DNA of 64,000 nucleotides from Kineosporia corallincola (GTDB lineage Bacteria; Actinomycetota; Actinomycetes; Actinomycetales; Kineosporiaceae): NCBI RefSeq assembly GCF_018499875.1, contig NZ_JAHBAY010000005.1, positions 1 to 64,000 of the forward strand, read 5' to 3'. Shown piece by piece: positions 57,191 to 64,000 of this stretch (position 1 is its first letter; each line of letters starts with the position of its first letter). The notes under the pieces were generated by a model. It saw only the letters and a program-made list of their open reading frames with translations, ran no database searches and was not told where the DNA came from. The position numbers and the translations under genes were made by a program.

Positions 57191-60100
57191 ACTGGGCCGC
57201 GCTGGCCGCAGTGGGGGCCACCCTGGCGGCCGTCGCCGGGACCGTCCCGGCGGCCGGCGGCGCCGCGGCCAGGACCATGACATCGGCGGCATCAGCGGTT
57301 TCGGCCGCTCCCGTCAGTGTCACGCTGATCACCGGTGACACCGTCACCGTGACCGAGCACGGCACCAGCGTCCAGCGCGCCCCCGGACGCTCCGGCGTCC
57401 GGTTCGTGCGCGCCACCACCGACGGTCACCAGTACGTCATCCCGTCCGACGCGCTGCCGCTGCTGCGTGAAAAACAAATAGACCAGCGTCTTTTCGACAT
57501 CACGCTGTTGCAGAACTTCGGATACACCGGCACCCAGGACCCGCCCCTGCTGGTGCAGTACGCCGAGAACGGCAGGAGCAAGGCCCGCACAGCACTGACC
57601 GGTGAGGCCCGGATCGAGCGTGAGCTCCCCCGGGTCGGCATGATGGCGATCCGCCAGAAGAGCACTGTTCAGGACGGCGTGTGGAACGCGCTGACCAGCG
57701 GTGCCACCGGTAGGCGAGCCCTGCGGTCGGGGATCCGGCGGGTCTTCCTCGACGGCCGGATGCAGGTCGCCGACGACGCCAGCAGCACGCAGATCGGCGC
57801 CCAGCAGGCCTGGGACCGGGGCCTGGACGGCACCGGTGTGACGGTCGCGGTGCTCGACAGCGGTATCGACGCCACCCACCCGGATCTGGCCGGCCGGATC
57901 ACCGAGAGCGCCAACTTCACCGACACGACCGACACGGACGACGACAGCGGCCACGGCACGCACGTGGCGTCCATCATCGCCGGCAGCGGCGTCAGGTCCA
58001 GCGGCAAGTACCAGGGTGTCGCGCCGGGCGCCAAGCTCGCGATCGGCAAGGTGTGCGACGGCTGGTGCCCCGAGTCGGCCGTCCTGGCCGGCATGGAGTG
58101 GGCCGCGCCGCTGGCCTCGGTGATCAACATGAGCCTGAACGGTTACGCGACGGCCGAGCCGGACCCGATCTCGCTGGCGATCCCGGAACTCTCGCAGGAG
58201 TACGGCACGCTCTTCGTGATCGCGGCGAGCAACACCGGCGCGCAGGGCGCCGGGACGGTCCAGTTCCCGGGCGACTCCCCCGACGCGGTGACCGTCGGGG
58301 CGGTGGACGGCAACGACCAGGTGGCCGCCTTCTCCGGGCGCGGCCCGACCGGCCCCGACGAGCTGATCAAGCCCGACATCACCGCGCCCGGCGTCGGTAT
58401 CGTCGCGGCCCGCGCCGTCCACGGCACCCTGGGCACCCCGGTGGACGACGGGTACGTCGCCATGGACGGCACCTCGATGGCGACACCGCATGTGGCCGCC
58501 GCCGCGGCGATCCTGGCCCAGGAGCATCCGGACTGGACGCCGCAGCACCTGAAGACGGCGCTCATGGGTTCGGCACACCCGACCCCTGACACCAGCGTCT
58601 TCACCCAGGGCGCCGGGCGCCTCGACCTGGGCCGTGCGGTGACACAGGAGGTTTCGGCCGACGAGGGCAGCCTGAGTTTCGGGCGGCAGGAGTGGCCCCA
58701 CACCGACGACGAGCCGATCACCCGAGCGCTCACCTACCGCAACAGCGGAAAGGAGCCCGTCACCCTGAAGCTGAGCATGCAGGGCGACACCGGCACATTC
58801 TCCGCCGGTGACACCGAGCTGACCGTCCCGGCCGGTGCGACCGCGTCCACCACCGTTGTCGCCGACACGAAGACCGGTACCGACGGGCTCAAGAGCGGCT
58901 ACGTCGTGGCCACCGGCGCCGACGGCGTCAGTGTGGTCACGCCGGTCGGCATCGACCGCGGTGCCGAGACGCACGACGTCTCGATCAGCCATCTGGGTCG
59001 CGACGGCCAGGCCGCCACGAACTACTACACCTCGCTGATCGGCCTGGACGGGACCGGCACGTACCAGTTCTACGACGGCGTGGAGACCGAGACCCACAAC
59101 GTCCCCCGGGGCACCTACGGCCTGGTCTCCACGATCTTCGGTGACGACGGCACGACGAGCATGGTGGTCGACCCGTCCGTCACGGTCGACGACACCAGGA
59201 CGATCACGGTGGACGCCCGCACGGCACAACCGGTGAGCATCACCCCGCCGCGCACAGACGCGCGGCAGGCCGCGGCTGCGGTCGGTGCCTTCTGGGCGAT
59301 CAGCGGGGGCGGAACAGCCGGATGGTGGGCGGACTCACTGACACCGGGCGACCTCTACACCGCGCAGATGGGTTCCGGCGCCGGCAAAGACGGTTTCGTC
59401 AGCGAGATCACCAGCACGTTCGCGCAGTGGAAGAACGACGAGGAGGGCTTCGCGGACAGCCCGTGGACGTACGACACGGCCTACGTCGGTGAGGGCACCT
59501 TCCCCACGGGGTTCGTCAAGAAGATCGAGCAGTCCGAGCTCATGACCGTGGAGCAGACCTTCGCCCGGGAGGCGGACGGCGCCACCGGTGTGGCCTTCAA
59601 CCTGCCCGTGGTTCAGGGGAACCAGGGCAACGCCCCCGCCCTGACCTTCTCCCTGCCCTTCCGGCGCACCGCATACCTGGGCGGCACGGCCGGGACGGTC
59701 ACCTGGCAGAACCTGTTCCGGCAGAACGGCGAGGACGGCCCGCTCACCATGACCACGAAACCGGAGCTACCGATCCAGGCCCGGAAGTCGTTGCAGCAGT
59801 CCTGGAACGCAGCGGTCTTCGCGCCCTCGGCCACCGACGGCACCTCCGGGGCGAGCCGTGACGGCGACCGGATCACCGCCGCCGTGCCGATGTTCACCGA
59901 CGGCACCGGCGCATCGGTCGAGGTGCTGGCGGACACCACCTCCCGCTCGGCGCTGTACGCCGACGGCGTCCTGATCAAGGAGCTGGACACCGACCACCCG
60001 TCGTTCCCCGTGCCGACCGCCGCGACCGCCTACCGGCTGGAGATGAGCACCACCCGCACCGCACCGTTCCGGCTCAGCACCACCGTCGGAGCGGTCTGGA

Positions 60101-60438
60101 CCTTCACGTCGCAGCACGGGGACACCGAACTCCCGCTGTCCACGGTCCGTTTCAGCCCTGCTTTGGACAGCCGGAACGCGGCACCGGCGGGCAGGTTCAG
60201 CATTCCGGTGACGGTGGTGCACGCCTCCGGCACACCGGCGAACCAGACCCTGACGGCGCAGTTCTCCACCGACGACGGCACGACCTGGAAGAACACGACC
60301 GTCAGCGGATCCGGCGACCGGAGCACCCTCCAGGTCACCAACCCGGCGTCCGGGTTCGTGTCCCTGCGGGCCGTCGCCACCGACGCGAGCGGTGACACAG
60401 TGACGCAGACCGTATTGCGGGCCTACAGCGTCCGATAG
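57175..60438 (+). CDS. Secreted subtilisin-family (S8) serine protease
   Basis: This 1087-aa exported protease has a signal peptide (about 1-33), a propeptide-like region (to about 200), and an S8 domain with an intact triad: Asp228 (VAVLDSGIDATHPDLAG), His260 (SGHGTHVASIIAG) and Ser434 (MDGTSMATPHVAAAAA). Asn353 (IAASNTG) is the oxyanion residue. A C-terminal part of about 600 residues is rich in beta strands (FSAGDTELTVPAGATASTTV and later Ig-like repeats) and probably binds substrate or cell wall. ATG 57175 has GAGGAG upstream. It follows the sigma/anti-sigma pair by 41 bp and could be induced by that sigma factor. Confidence 0.95.
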   Translation: MHPRRHWAALAAVGATLAAVAGTVPAAGGAAARTMTSAASAVSAAPVSVTLITGDTVTVTEHGTSVQRAPGRSGVRFVRATTDGHQYVIPSDALPLLREKQIDQRLFDITLLQNFGYTGTQDPPLLVQYAENGRSKARTALTGEARIERELPRVGMMAIRQKSTVQDGVWNALTSGATGRRALRSGIRRVFLDGRMQVADDASSTQIGAQQAWDRGLDGTGVTVAVLDSGIDATHPDLAGRITESANFTDTTDTDDDSGHGTHVASIIAGSGVRSSGKYQGVAPGAKLAIGKVCDGWCPESAVLAGMEWAAPLASVINMSLNGYATAEPDPISLAIPELSQEYGTLFVIAASNTGAQGAGTVQFPGDSPDAVTVGAVDGNDQVAAFSGRGPTGPDELIKPDITAPGVGIVAARAVHGTLGTPVDDGYVAMDGTSMATPHVAAAAAILAQEHPDWTPQHLKTALMGSAHPTPDTSVFTQGAGRLDLGRAVTQEVSADEGSLSFGRQEWPHTDDEPITRALTYRNSGKEPVTLKLSMQGDTGTFSAGDTELTVPAGATASTTVVADTKTGTDGLKSGYVVATGADGVSVVTPVGIDRGAETHDVSISHLGRDGQAATNYYTSLIGLDGTGTYQFYDGVETETHNVPRGTYGLVSTIFGDDGTTSMVVDPSVTVDDTRTITVDARTAQPVSITPPRTDARQAAAAVGAFWAISGGGTAGWWADSLTPGDLYTAQMGSGAGKDGFVSEITSTFAQWKNDEEGFADSPWTYDTAYVGEGTFPTGFVKKIEQSELMTVEQTFAREADGATGVAFNLPVVQGNQGNAPALTFSLPFRRTAYLGGTAGTVTWQNLFRQNGEDGPLTMTTKPELPIQARKSLQQSWNAAVFAPSATDGTSGASRDGDRITAAVPMFTDGTGASVEVLADTTSRSALYADGVLIKELDTDHPSFPVPTAATAYRLEMSTTRTAPFRLSTTVGAVWTFTSQHGDTELPLSTVRFSPALDSRNAAPAGRFSIPVTVVHASGTPANQTLTAQFSTDDGTTWKNTTVSGSGDRSTLQVTNPASGFVSLRAVATDASGDTVTQTVLRAYSVR

Positions 60439-60448
60439 CCGATCGAGG

Positions 60449-60703
60449 GACGGCGGGGAGTCCCGTGCGTACGACCTGGTGATCGACACCGCGGCCATGC
60501 CGGCTGACAGCCAGGTGTACATCAGCGTCTTCTCGGTGAAACCCGGGGCCGGTTACGCGAGGACGGCCCCGTACCTGGTCGCGCGGGACGCTGCGATGAG
60601 CTGCCGCTCCATGCCCTGATCCGCTCCGTCCAGGTGAACCCGTCCATCGATGCGGGGCGGAGTCCGTCCGCCCCGCGGAGGAGAAACATCCGCCCGACCG
60701 GAG
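60449..60703 (+). repeat. Direct repeat, right copy, with 3' fragment of the anti-sigma-like gene
   Basis: This second copy of 56963-57190 still translates as GESRAYDLVIDTAAMPADSQ then VYISVFSVKPGAGYARTAPY, ending CRSMP stop, just like the intact gene. A ribosome site GGAGGAGAAAC follows, but the subtilase start ATG has become ATC, and only faint similarity continues. It is what is left of a tandem duplication that probably once carried a second sigma/anti-sigma/protease unit. The rest of the gap to 60810 holds no gene. Confidence 0.85.
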
Positions 60704-60809
60704 CCGATCTGGGCCGACCCGCCGGGCACGGTCGCCTGCGCAGGACCATCACCCCGCCGCCGCACGGATGACGCCGGTGGGGTGATGGCCGTCGTGGTCG
60801 TCCTGAAGG

Positions 60810-61955
60810 TCAGCGGGCCAGCCGGCGCCGGGCCAGCTCCACCAGCAGAGCCGCGTGCTCGTCGAGACGGGAGTCGTCGAAAACGGCGCGCTCCGAATGC
60901 ATCGGCCCACTGCTGCCGTCGGCCGGGCTCACCCCCAGGAAGACCAGGGTGCCCGGAACCTCTTCCAGCACATAGGCGAAGTCCTCCGAGGCCATGCCCG
61001 GGAACGGTAGCCGTACCACCCGGTCGCCGTACAGCTCGTCCAGGGTTCCCAGGACGAAGCCGGTTTCGCCGGGATCGTTGACGGTCACCGGGTAGGAGTC
61101 GATGAACTCCGTCTGCACCGAGCAGCCGTGCGCCTCACCGACCGCGGTGAGCAGTACGGGCAACTGCGTACGGACGCTGGTGAGCGTCTCGCGCGAGAGG
61201 GCCCGGATGTTGATCTCGAGTTCCACCGAGCCGGCCAGCACGTTGCTCGCGGCCGAGTCCGACCTCAGCCGGGTGACCGACAGCACGGCCGGGTCGCTGA
61301 CCGGCAGCCGCCGGGCCGCGAACGACTGCACCGCCAGGATGATCTCGGCCGCGACCGGCACGGGATCGACGGCGTGGTGCGGGAAGGCCGCGTGGCCACC
61401 GGTTCCGGCCACGCGAAGCCGAAGAGCGCTGGCACTGGCCATCATCGGGCCGGGCCGGGTGACCGCCTGACCGGCCGGGGTCACGCAGTCCACGTGCACG
61501 GCGTAGGCCGCCACCGGCCGCTCGCCCGCTGCCTCCAGCACGCCCTCCTGAAGCATGAGCCGGCCTCCGGCGAAGCCTTCCTCGCCCGGCTGGAACATGA
61601 AAACGACGGTTCCGGTCAGGTCTTCGCGACGCCCGGCCAGCAGCCTGGCCGCGCCGACCAGCCCGGCCATGTGCAGGTCGTGCCCGCAGGCATGCATCGC
61701 CCCGTTGGTGGAGGCGAAGTCCAGGCCGGTGGCCTCGGTCACCGGCAGGGCGTCCATGTCCGAGCGCAGCAGCACCACCGGGCCGGGCCGGCCGCCCCGC
61801 AGCACGGCGGTCACCGAGCTGAGCCCTTGCCCGGTGGAGATCTCCAGGTCCAGGCCGTGCAGGGCCTCGAGGACGGTGGCCTGGGTGGCGGGCAGGTGCA
61901 GGCCGACCTCGGGCTGCTGGTGCAGGGCGCGGCGCAGGGCGACGAGGTCGTTCAT
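60810..61955 (-). CDS. M20-family amidohydrolase (N-acyl-amino-acid hydrolase)
   Basis: This 381-aa metallopeptidase-like amidohydrolase has LHQQPEVGLHLPATQATV, metal ligands in LLRSDMDALPV, MHACGHDLHMAGLVGAARLL and FMFQPGEEGFAGGRLMLQEG, a dimerisation domain near GTGGHAAFPHHAVDPVPVAA, and the C-terminal ligand in PGMASEDFAYVL. Close relatives hydrolyse hippurate, IAA-amino acid or N-carbamoyl conjugates. It is the last gene of an operon, with ATGA overlap to the upstream hydantoinase gene, so an N-acyl or carbamoyl intermediate of ring opening is a plausible substrate. Confidence 0.93.
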   Translation of the reverse strand: MNDLVALRRALHQQPEVGLHLPATQATVLEALHGLDLEISTGQGLSSVTAVLRGGRPGPVVLLRSDMDALPVTEATGLDFASTNGAMHACGHDLHMAGLVGAARLLAGRREDLTGTVVFMFQPGEEGFAGGRLMLQEGVLEAAGERPVAAYAVHVDCVTPAGQAVTRPGPMMASASALRLRVAGTGGHAAFPHHAVDPVPVAAEIILAVQSFAARRLPVSDPAVLSVTRLRSDSAASNVLAGSVELEINIRALSRETLTSVRTQLPVLLTAVGEAHGCSVQTEFIDSYPVTVNDPGETGFVLGTLDELYGDRVVRLPFPGMASEDFAYVLEEVPGTLVFLGVSPADGSSGPMHSERAVFDDSRLDEHAALLVELARRRLAR

Positions 61956-63520
61956 GCGCCGGTCTTCTCGCCGAGCCGGGCCAGCGGGCCGGCCGCCTTG
62001 ACCGAGACCTTGACGGTGGGGTGGTCGGTGTAGGTGACGGGGGTCTCCAGAATGTCGACGATGCTCACCCGCAGGGGGTCGGCACCGGCGTGGATGGCCT
62101 TGGCCACCGCGGCCTCGCTGGCCTGGGCCACGGCCGCCTCCCGGTCGTGCAGGCTGCTGATCTGGTCGGCGCGCCCACCGGCCAGCGAGATGGCCGCGCC
62201 GACGGCGTTGGCCACGTCCCCGTGCTCGGGCCGTAGTACCTGCCCGGCGCCGGGCAGGCCGTCCGGCACCAGGAACCCGCCTCCGCCCACCACGACCAGG
62301 GGCAGGTCGGCCCGGCCCAGCGAAAGCCGTTCCACCGCGTCCTCCAGTTGCTGGCGGGCGTCCTCCAGGGCGGTCTTGAGCAGGGCGCTGGTGACCGGCG
62401 GCAGCGACGGCAGCGAGCGGCCCCCGACCACGGCGCCGGCCAGGGCGGCCGCGTCGGTCAGGGTGGGGGTGCCGCCACCGAACAGCAACGCCTGCTCGGT
62501 GATCCGGTGCCCCACCGAGCCGGGCCCGACCGCGCCGGTGCGCGGGTCGACGGTGGTGCCGCCGCCGATGCCCAGGCTGAGGATGTCAGGCATCCGGAAA
62601 TTGGTTCGCACACCACCGATCTCGCGGGGCAGGGTGGACTCGCGGGGGAAGCCGTTGACCACCACGCCCAGGTCGGAGGTGGTGCCGCCGACGTCCACCA
62701 CGATCGCGTGCTCGGCGCCGGACAGGTGCGCCGCGCCCCGGATCGAGTTGGCCGGGCCCGAACCGATCGTGAGCACCGGGTACTGGGCGGCGTAGTCCAG
62801 CGACATCAGGGTGCCGTCGTTCTGGGCGAAGAAGGTGACCGCGTCGATGCCCTCCTCGGCCACCACGGTGACCAGTGCCTCGGTGACGGAGCGGGCCACG
62901 CTGTAGAGGGCGGCGTTCAGCACGGTGGCGTTCTCGCGCTCCAGCAGCCCGGTCGGGCCGATGTCCTGGCTCAGGAACACCCGGGTGTGCGGGCCCAGGT
63001 GCTCGCGCACCAGCTCGGCCACGGCCAGTTCCTGCTCAGGTGAGGAGGGGCTGAAGATGCCGGTGACCGCCACCGCGTCGAAACCCTCGGTCCGGTCGAG
63101 GAACCGGCGGATGCCGTCACGGTCGAGGGGGGCGATCGGGGTGCCGTCGACCATGTGGCCGCCGCCGACCATGGCCGAGCCGGCCAGCACCAGGCCGGCC
63201 AGGCCCTTCGGCCAGCCCAGCAGGGGCGGGTACTCGGTGGCGGCCGGGGCGCCGAGCCGGATCGCGGCCACCCGGTCGAGGTCACGGCGGGCCACGATGG
63301 CGTTGGTGGCGTGCGTGGTGCCGAGCATCACCCGTGACACCCGGGAACGCTGCTCACCCAGCTGGGCCAGCACCGCCGCGATCGCCGCCCGGATCCCGCC
63401 GGTGACGTCGTCGCTGGTGGCCTGCTTGGTCGAGGCCAGCACCCGGCCGGCGCCGTCGATCACCACGGCGTCGGTGTTGGTGCCGCCGACGTCGACGCCC
63501 AGGGACAGGTCGCGGTTCAT
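61952..63520 (-). CDS. Hydantoinase/oxoprolinase A-family protein
   Basis: This 522-aa ATP-dependent ring-opening enzyme subunit has LSLGVDVGGTNTDAVVIDGA (phosphate-1 of the actin-like fold), VMLGTTHATNAIVARRDLDR, the Hydant_A core VVDVGGTTSDLGVVVNGFPR and LSLGIGGGTTVDPRTGAVGP. These enzymes cleave hydantoins or 5-oxoproline with ATP. ATG 63520 overlaps the stop of the DUF917 gene (ATGA), and its own stop overlaps the M20 start (ATGA). No HyuB-type subunit is next to it, as is usual for the DUF917-linked branch. Confidence 0.93.
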   Translation of the reverse strand: MNRDLSLGVDVGGTNTDAVVIDGAGRVLASTKQATSDDVTGGIRAAIAAVLAQLGEQRSRVSRVMLGTTHATNAIVARRDLDRVAAIRLGAPAATEYPPLLGWPKGLAGLVLAGSAMVGGGHMVDGTPIAPLDRDGIRRFLDRTEGFDAVAVTGIFSPSSPEQELAVAELVREHLGPHTRVFLSQDIGPTGLLERENATVLNAALYSVARSVTEALVTVVAEEGIDAVTFFAQNDGTLMSLDYAAQYPVLTIGSGPANSIRGAAHLSGAEHAIVVDVGGTTSDLGVVVNGFPRESTLPREIGGVRTNFRMPDILSLGIGGGTTVDPRTGAVGPGSVGHRITEQALLFGGGTPTLTDAAALAGAVVGGRSLPSLPPVTSALLKTALEDARQQLEDAVERLSLGRADLPLVVVGGGGFLVPDGLPGAGQVLRPEHGDVANAVGAAISLAGGRADQISSLHDREAAVAQASEAAVAKAIHAGADPLRVSIVDILETPVTYTDHPTVKVSVKAAGPLARLGEKTGA

Positions 63521-64000
63521 CGGGTGGTCTCCTTGAACGGGACGTAGGTCAGGTCGTAGCCGAAGGCCTGCGGGCCGGCCAGTTCCAGGCCGCGTGGGGT
63601 GCGCCAGATCGGGTCGCAGGCCCACGCCAGCACGGCCACCCGCTGGCCGTAGCGGAGCATCTCGGTGGTGATCGCCTGACCGGTCTCGGCGTCGATCACG
63701 GTGACGTTGTCCGGCACGCTGGCCAGCACCTCGCCGTCCTCCAGGACCACCAGGTTCTCGTTCTGTAGCTCCAGGCGCTGCAACCGGCCGCGGTCGGCGC
63801 CGGTCCCGGCGATGGTCACCGAGCCACGGGCGAACCCGTCCTCGGTGCGCCGGTCCAGGTCCGTGATCTTGCCGGTGAGCAGGATCGAGCCGCCCAGCTC
63901 GGCGGCCACCGCGGCGACCGGCTCGGAGGCCGACAGCAGGGCGTGCCCGACCCGGATCGCGGCGCTCACCGTGCCCTCGACCACCGCCCCCCGGGCGGTC
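63517..64000 (-). CDS. DUF917-family protein (S-methyl thiohydantoin desulfurase-like), partial
   Basis: This is the C-terminal about 161 residues of a larger minus-strand gene that continues past the right edge. It shows AAELGGSILLTGKITDLDRR, FARGSVTIAGTGADRGRLQR, LELQNENLVVLEDGEVLASV, PDNVTVIDAETGQAITTEML and GLELAGPQAFGYDLTYVPF, which fit the C-terminal domain of DUF917 proteins (about 360 aa when complete). They are usually encoded with hydantoinase/oxoprolinase genes and are proposed to act on hydantoin-like rings. It overlaps the next gene by ATGA. Confidence 0.88.
   Translation of the reverse strand, partial: TARGAVVEGTVSAAIRVGHALLSASEPVAAVAAELGGSILLTGKITDLDRRTEDGFARGSVTIAGTGADRGRLQRLELQNENLVVLEDGEVLASVPDNVTVIDAETGQAITTEMLRYGQRVAVLAWACDPIWRTPRGLELAGPQAFGYDLTYVPFKETTR

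Noticed and set aside
57292-59229. Long minus-strand frame within the subtilase gene
   Set aside because: The plus strand carries the intact Asp/His/Ser triad; the minus frame is a composition shadow.
1-64000. tRNA, rRNA and CRISPR arrays
   Set aside because: No stretch with cloverleaf-like conserved blocks, rRNA-like sequence or regularly spaced repeats was noticed by eye; a covariance-model scan would be decisive.

Overview
The window is 64 kb of very GC-rich DNA (about 70% by eye) with strong G/C preference at third codon positions. It has many GTG/TTG starts and carries ECF sigma factors and MmyB-type, Scr-like, AraC, TetR, HxlR and NB-ARC regulators. All of this fits a large-genome actinobacterium. 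A full methyl-accepting chemotaxis receptor suggests a motile lineage (Kineosporiaceae- or Actinoplanes-like); the genus is inference only. No rRNA, tRNA, CRISPR array, intact transposase or phage module was recognised.

Region 1 (0.2-14.1 kb) is the most unusual part. It holds a LysM-like/mycosin-type subtilase whose His and Ser look replaced, and a LuxR regulator whose receiver lacks the phospho-Asp. Next come a 1443-residue protein built from two degenerate copies of a TcdA/TcdB-like (GT44) glycosyltransferase module, and a GAF/HisKA_3-like protein without its phospho-His. An intact NarL-type two-component pair, an Hsp70-like actin ATPase, an ECF sigma factor and a membrane-anchored ADP-ribosyltransferase-fold protein with altered catalytic residues complete it. 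Several neighbouring genes therefore keep a fold but appear to have lost the chemistry, in a setting that recalls type VII secretion-associated loci.

Region 2 (14.1-24 kb): secreted S15-family hydrolase, acyl-CoA-dehydrogenase-like flavoprotein, an 882-codon NB-ARC/TPR regulator, a short DUF6493-like protein, a secreted SGNH esterase and a GntR regulator. Strong hairpins separate them.

Region 3 (24-40 kb) is an accessory zone of regulator/oxidoreductase or regulator/hydrolase pairs. The pairs are TetR with an alpha/beta hydrolase (operators visible), HxlR with an aldo/keto reductase, two MmyB regulators with an SDR and an aldo/keto reductase, and TetR with a TetX-like monooxygenase (30-bp near-palindrome touching the start codon). 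It also contains a HelR-type RNA polymerase helicase preceded by a palindrome resembling the rifamycin-associated element. Small pseudogenes are interspersed.

Region 4 (39.6-47.1 kb): two tandem paralogous 150-aa proteins of unknown function with identical upstream palindromes, a B-lectin/DUF6924 fusion, a GNAT enzyme, and a compact RiPP-like cluster. The cluster is a B12-type radical SAM enzyme, a DUF5825-like partner and a 45-aa candidate precursor closed by a hairpin.

Region 5 (47-56 kb): AraC/SDR pairs, the chemotaxis receptor and its duplicated 3' remnant, and several decayed SDR/MoaD-like genes. Region 6 (56-64 kb): an ECF sigma/anti-sigma-like pair followed by a large secreted subtilisin, bracketed by a direct duplication, and a tightly overlapping operon of DUF917, hydantoinase/oxoprolinase A and M20 amidohydrolase that runs off the right edge.
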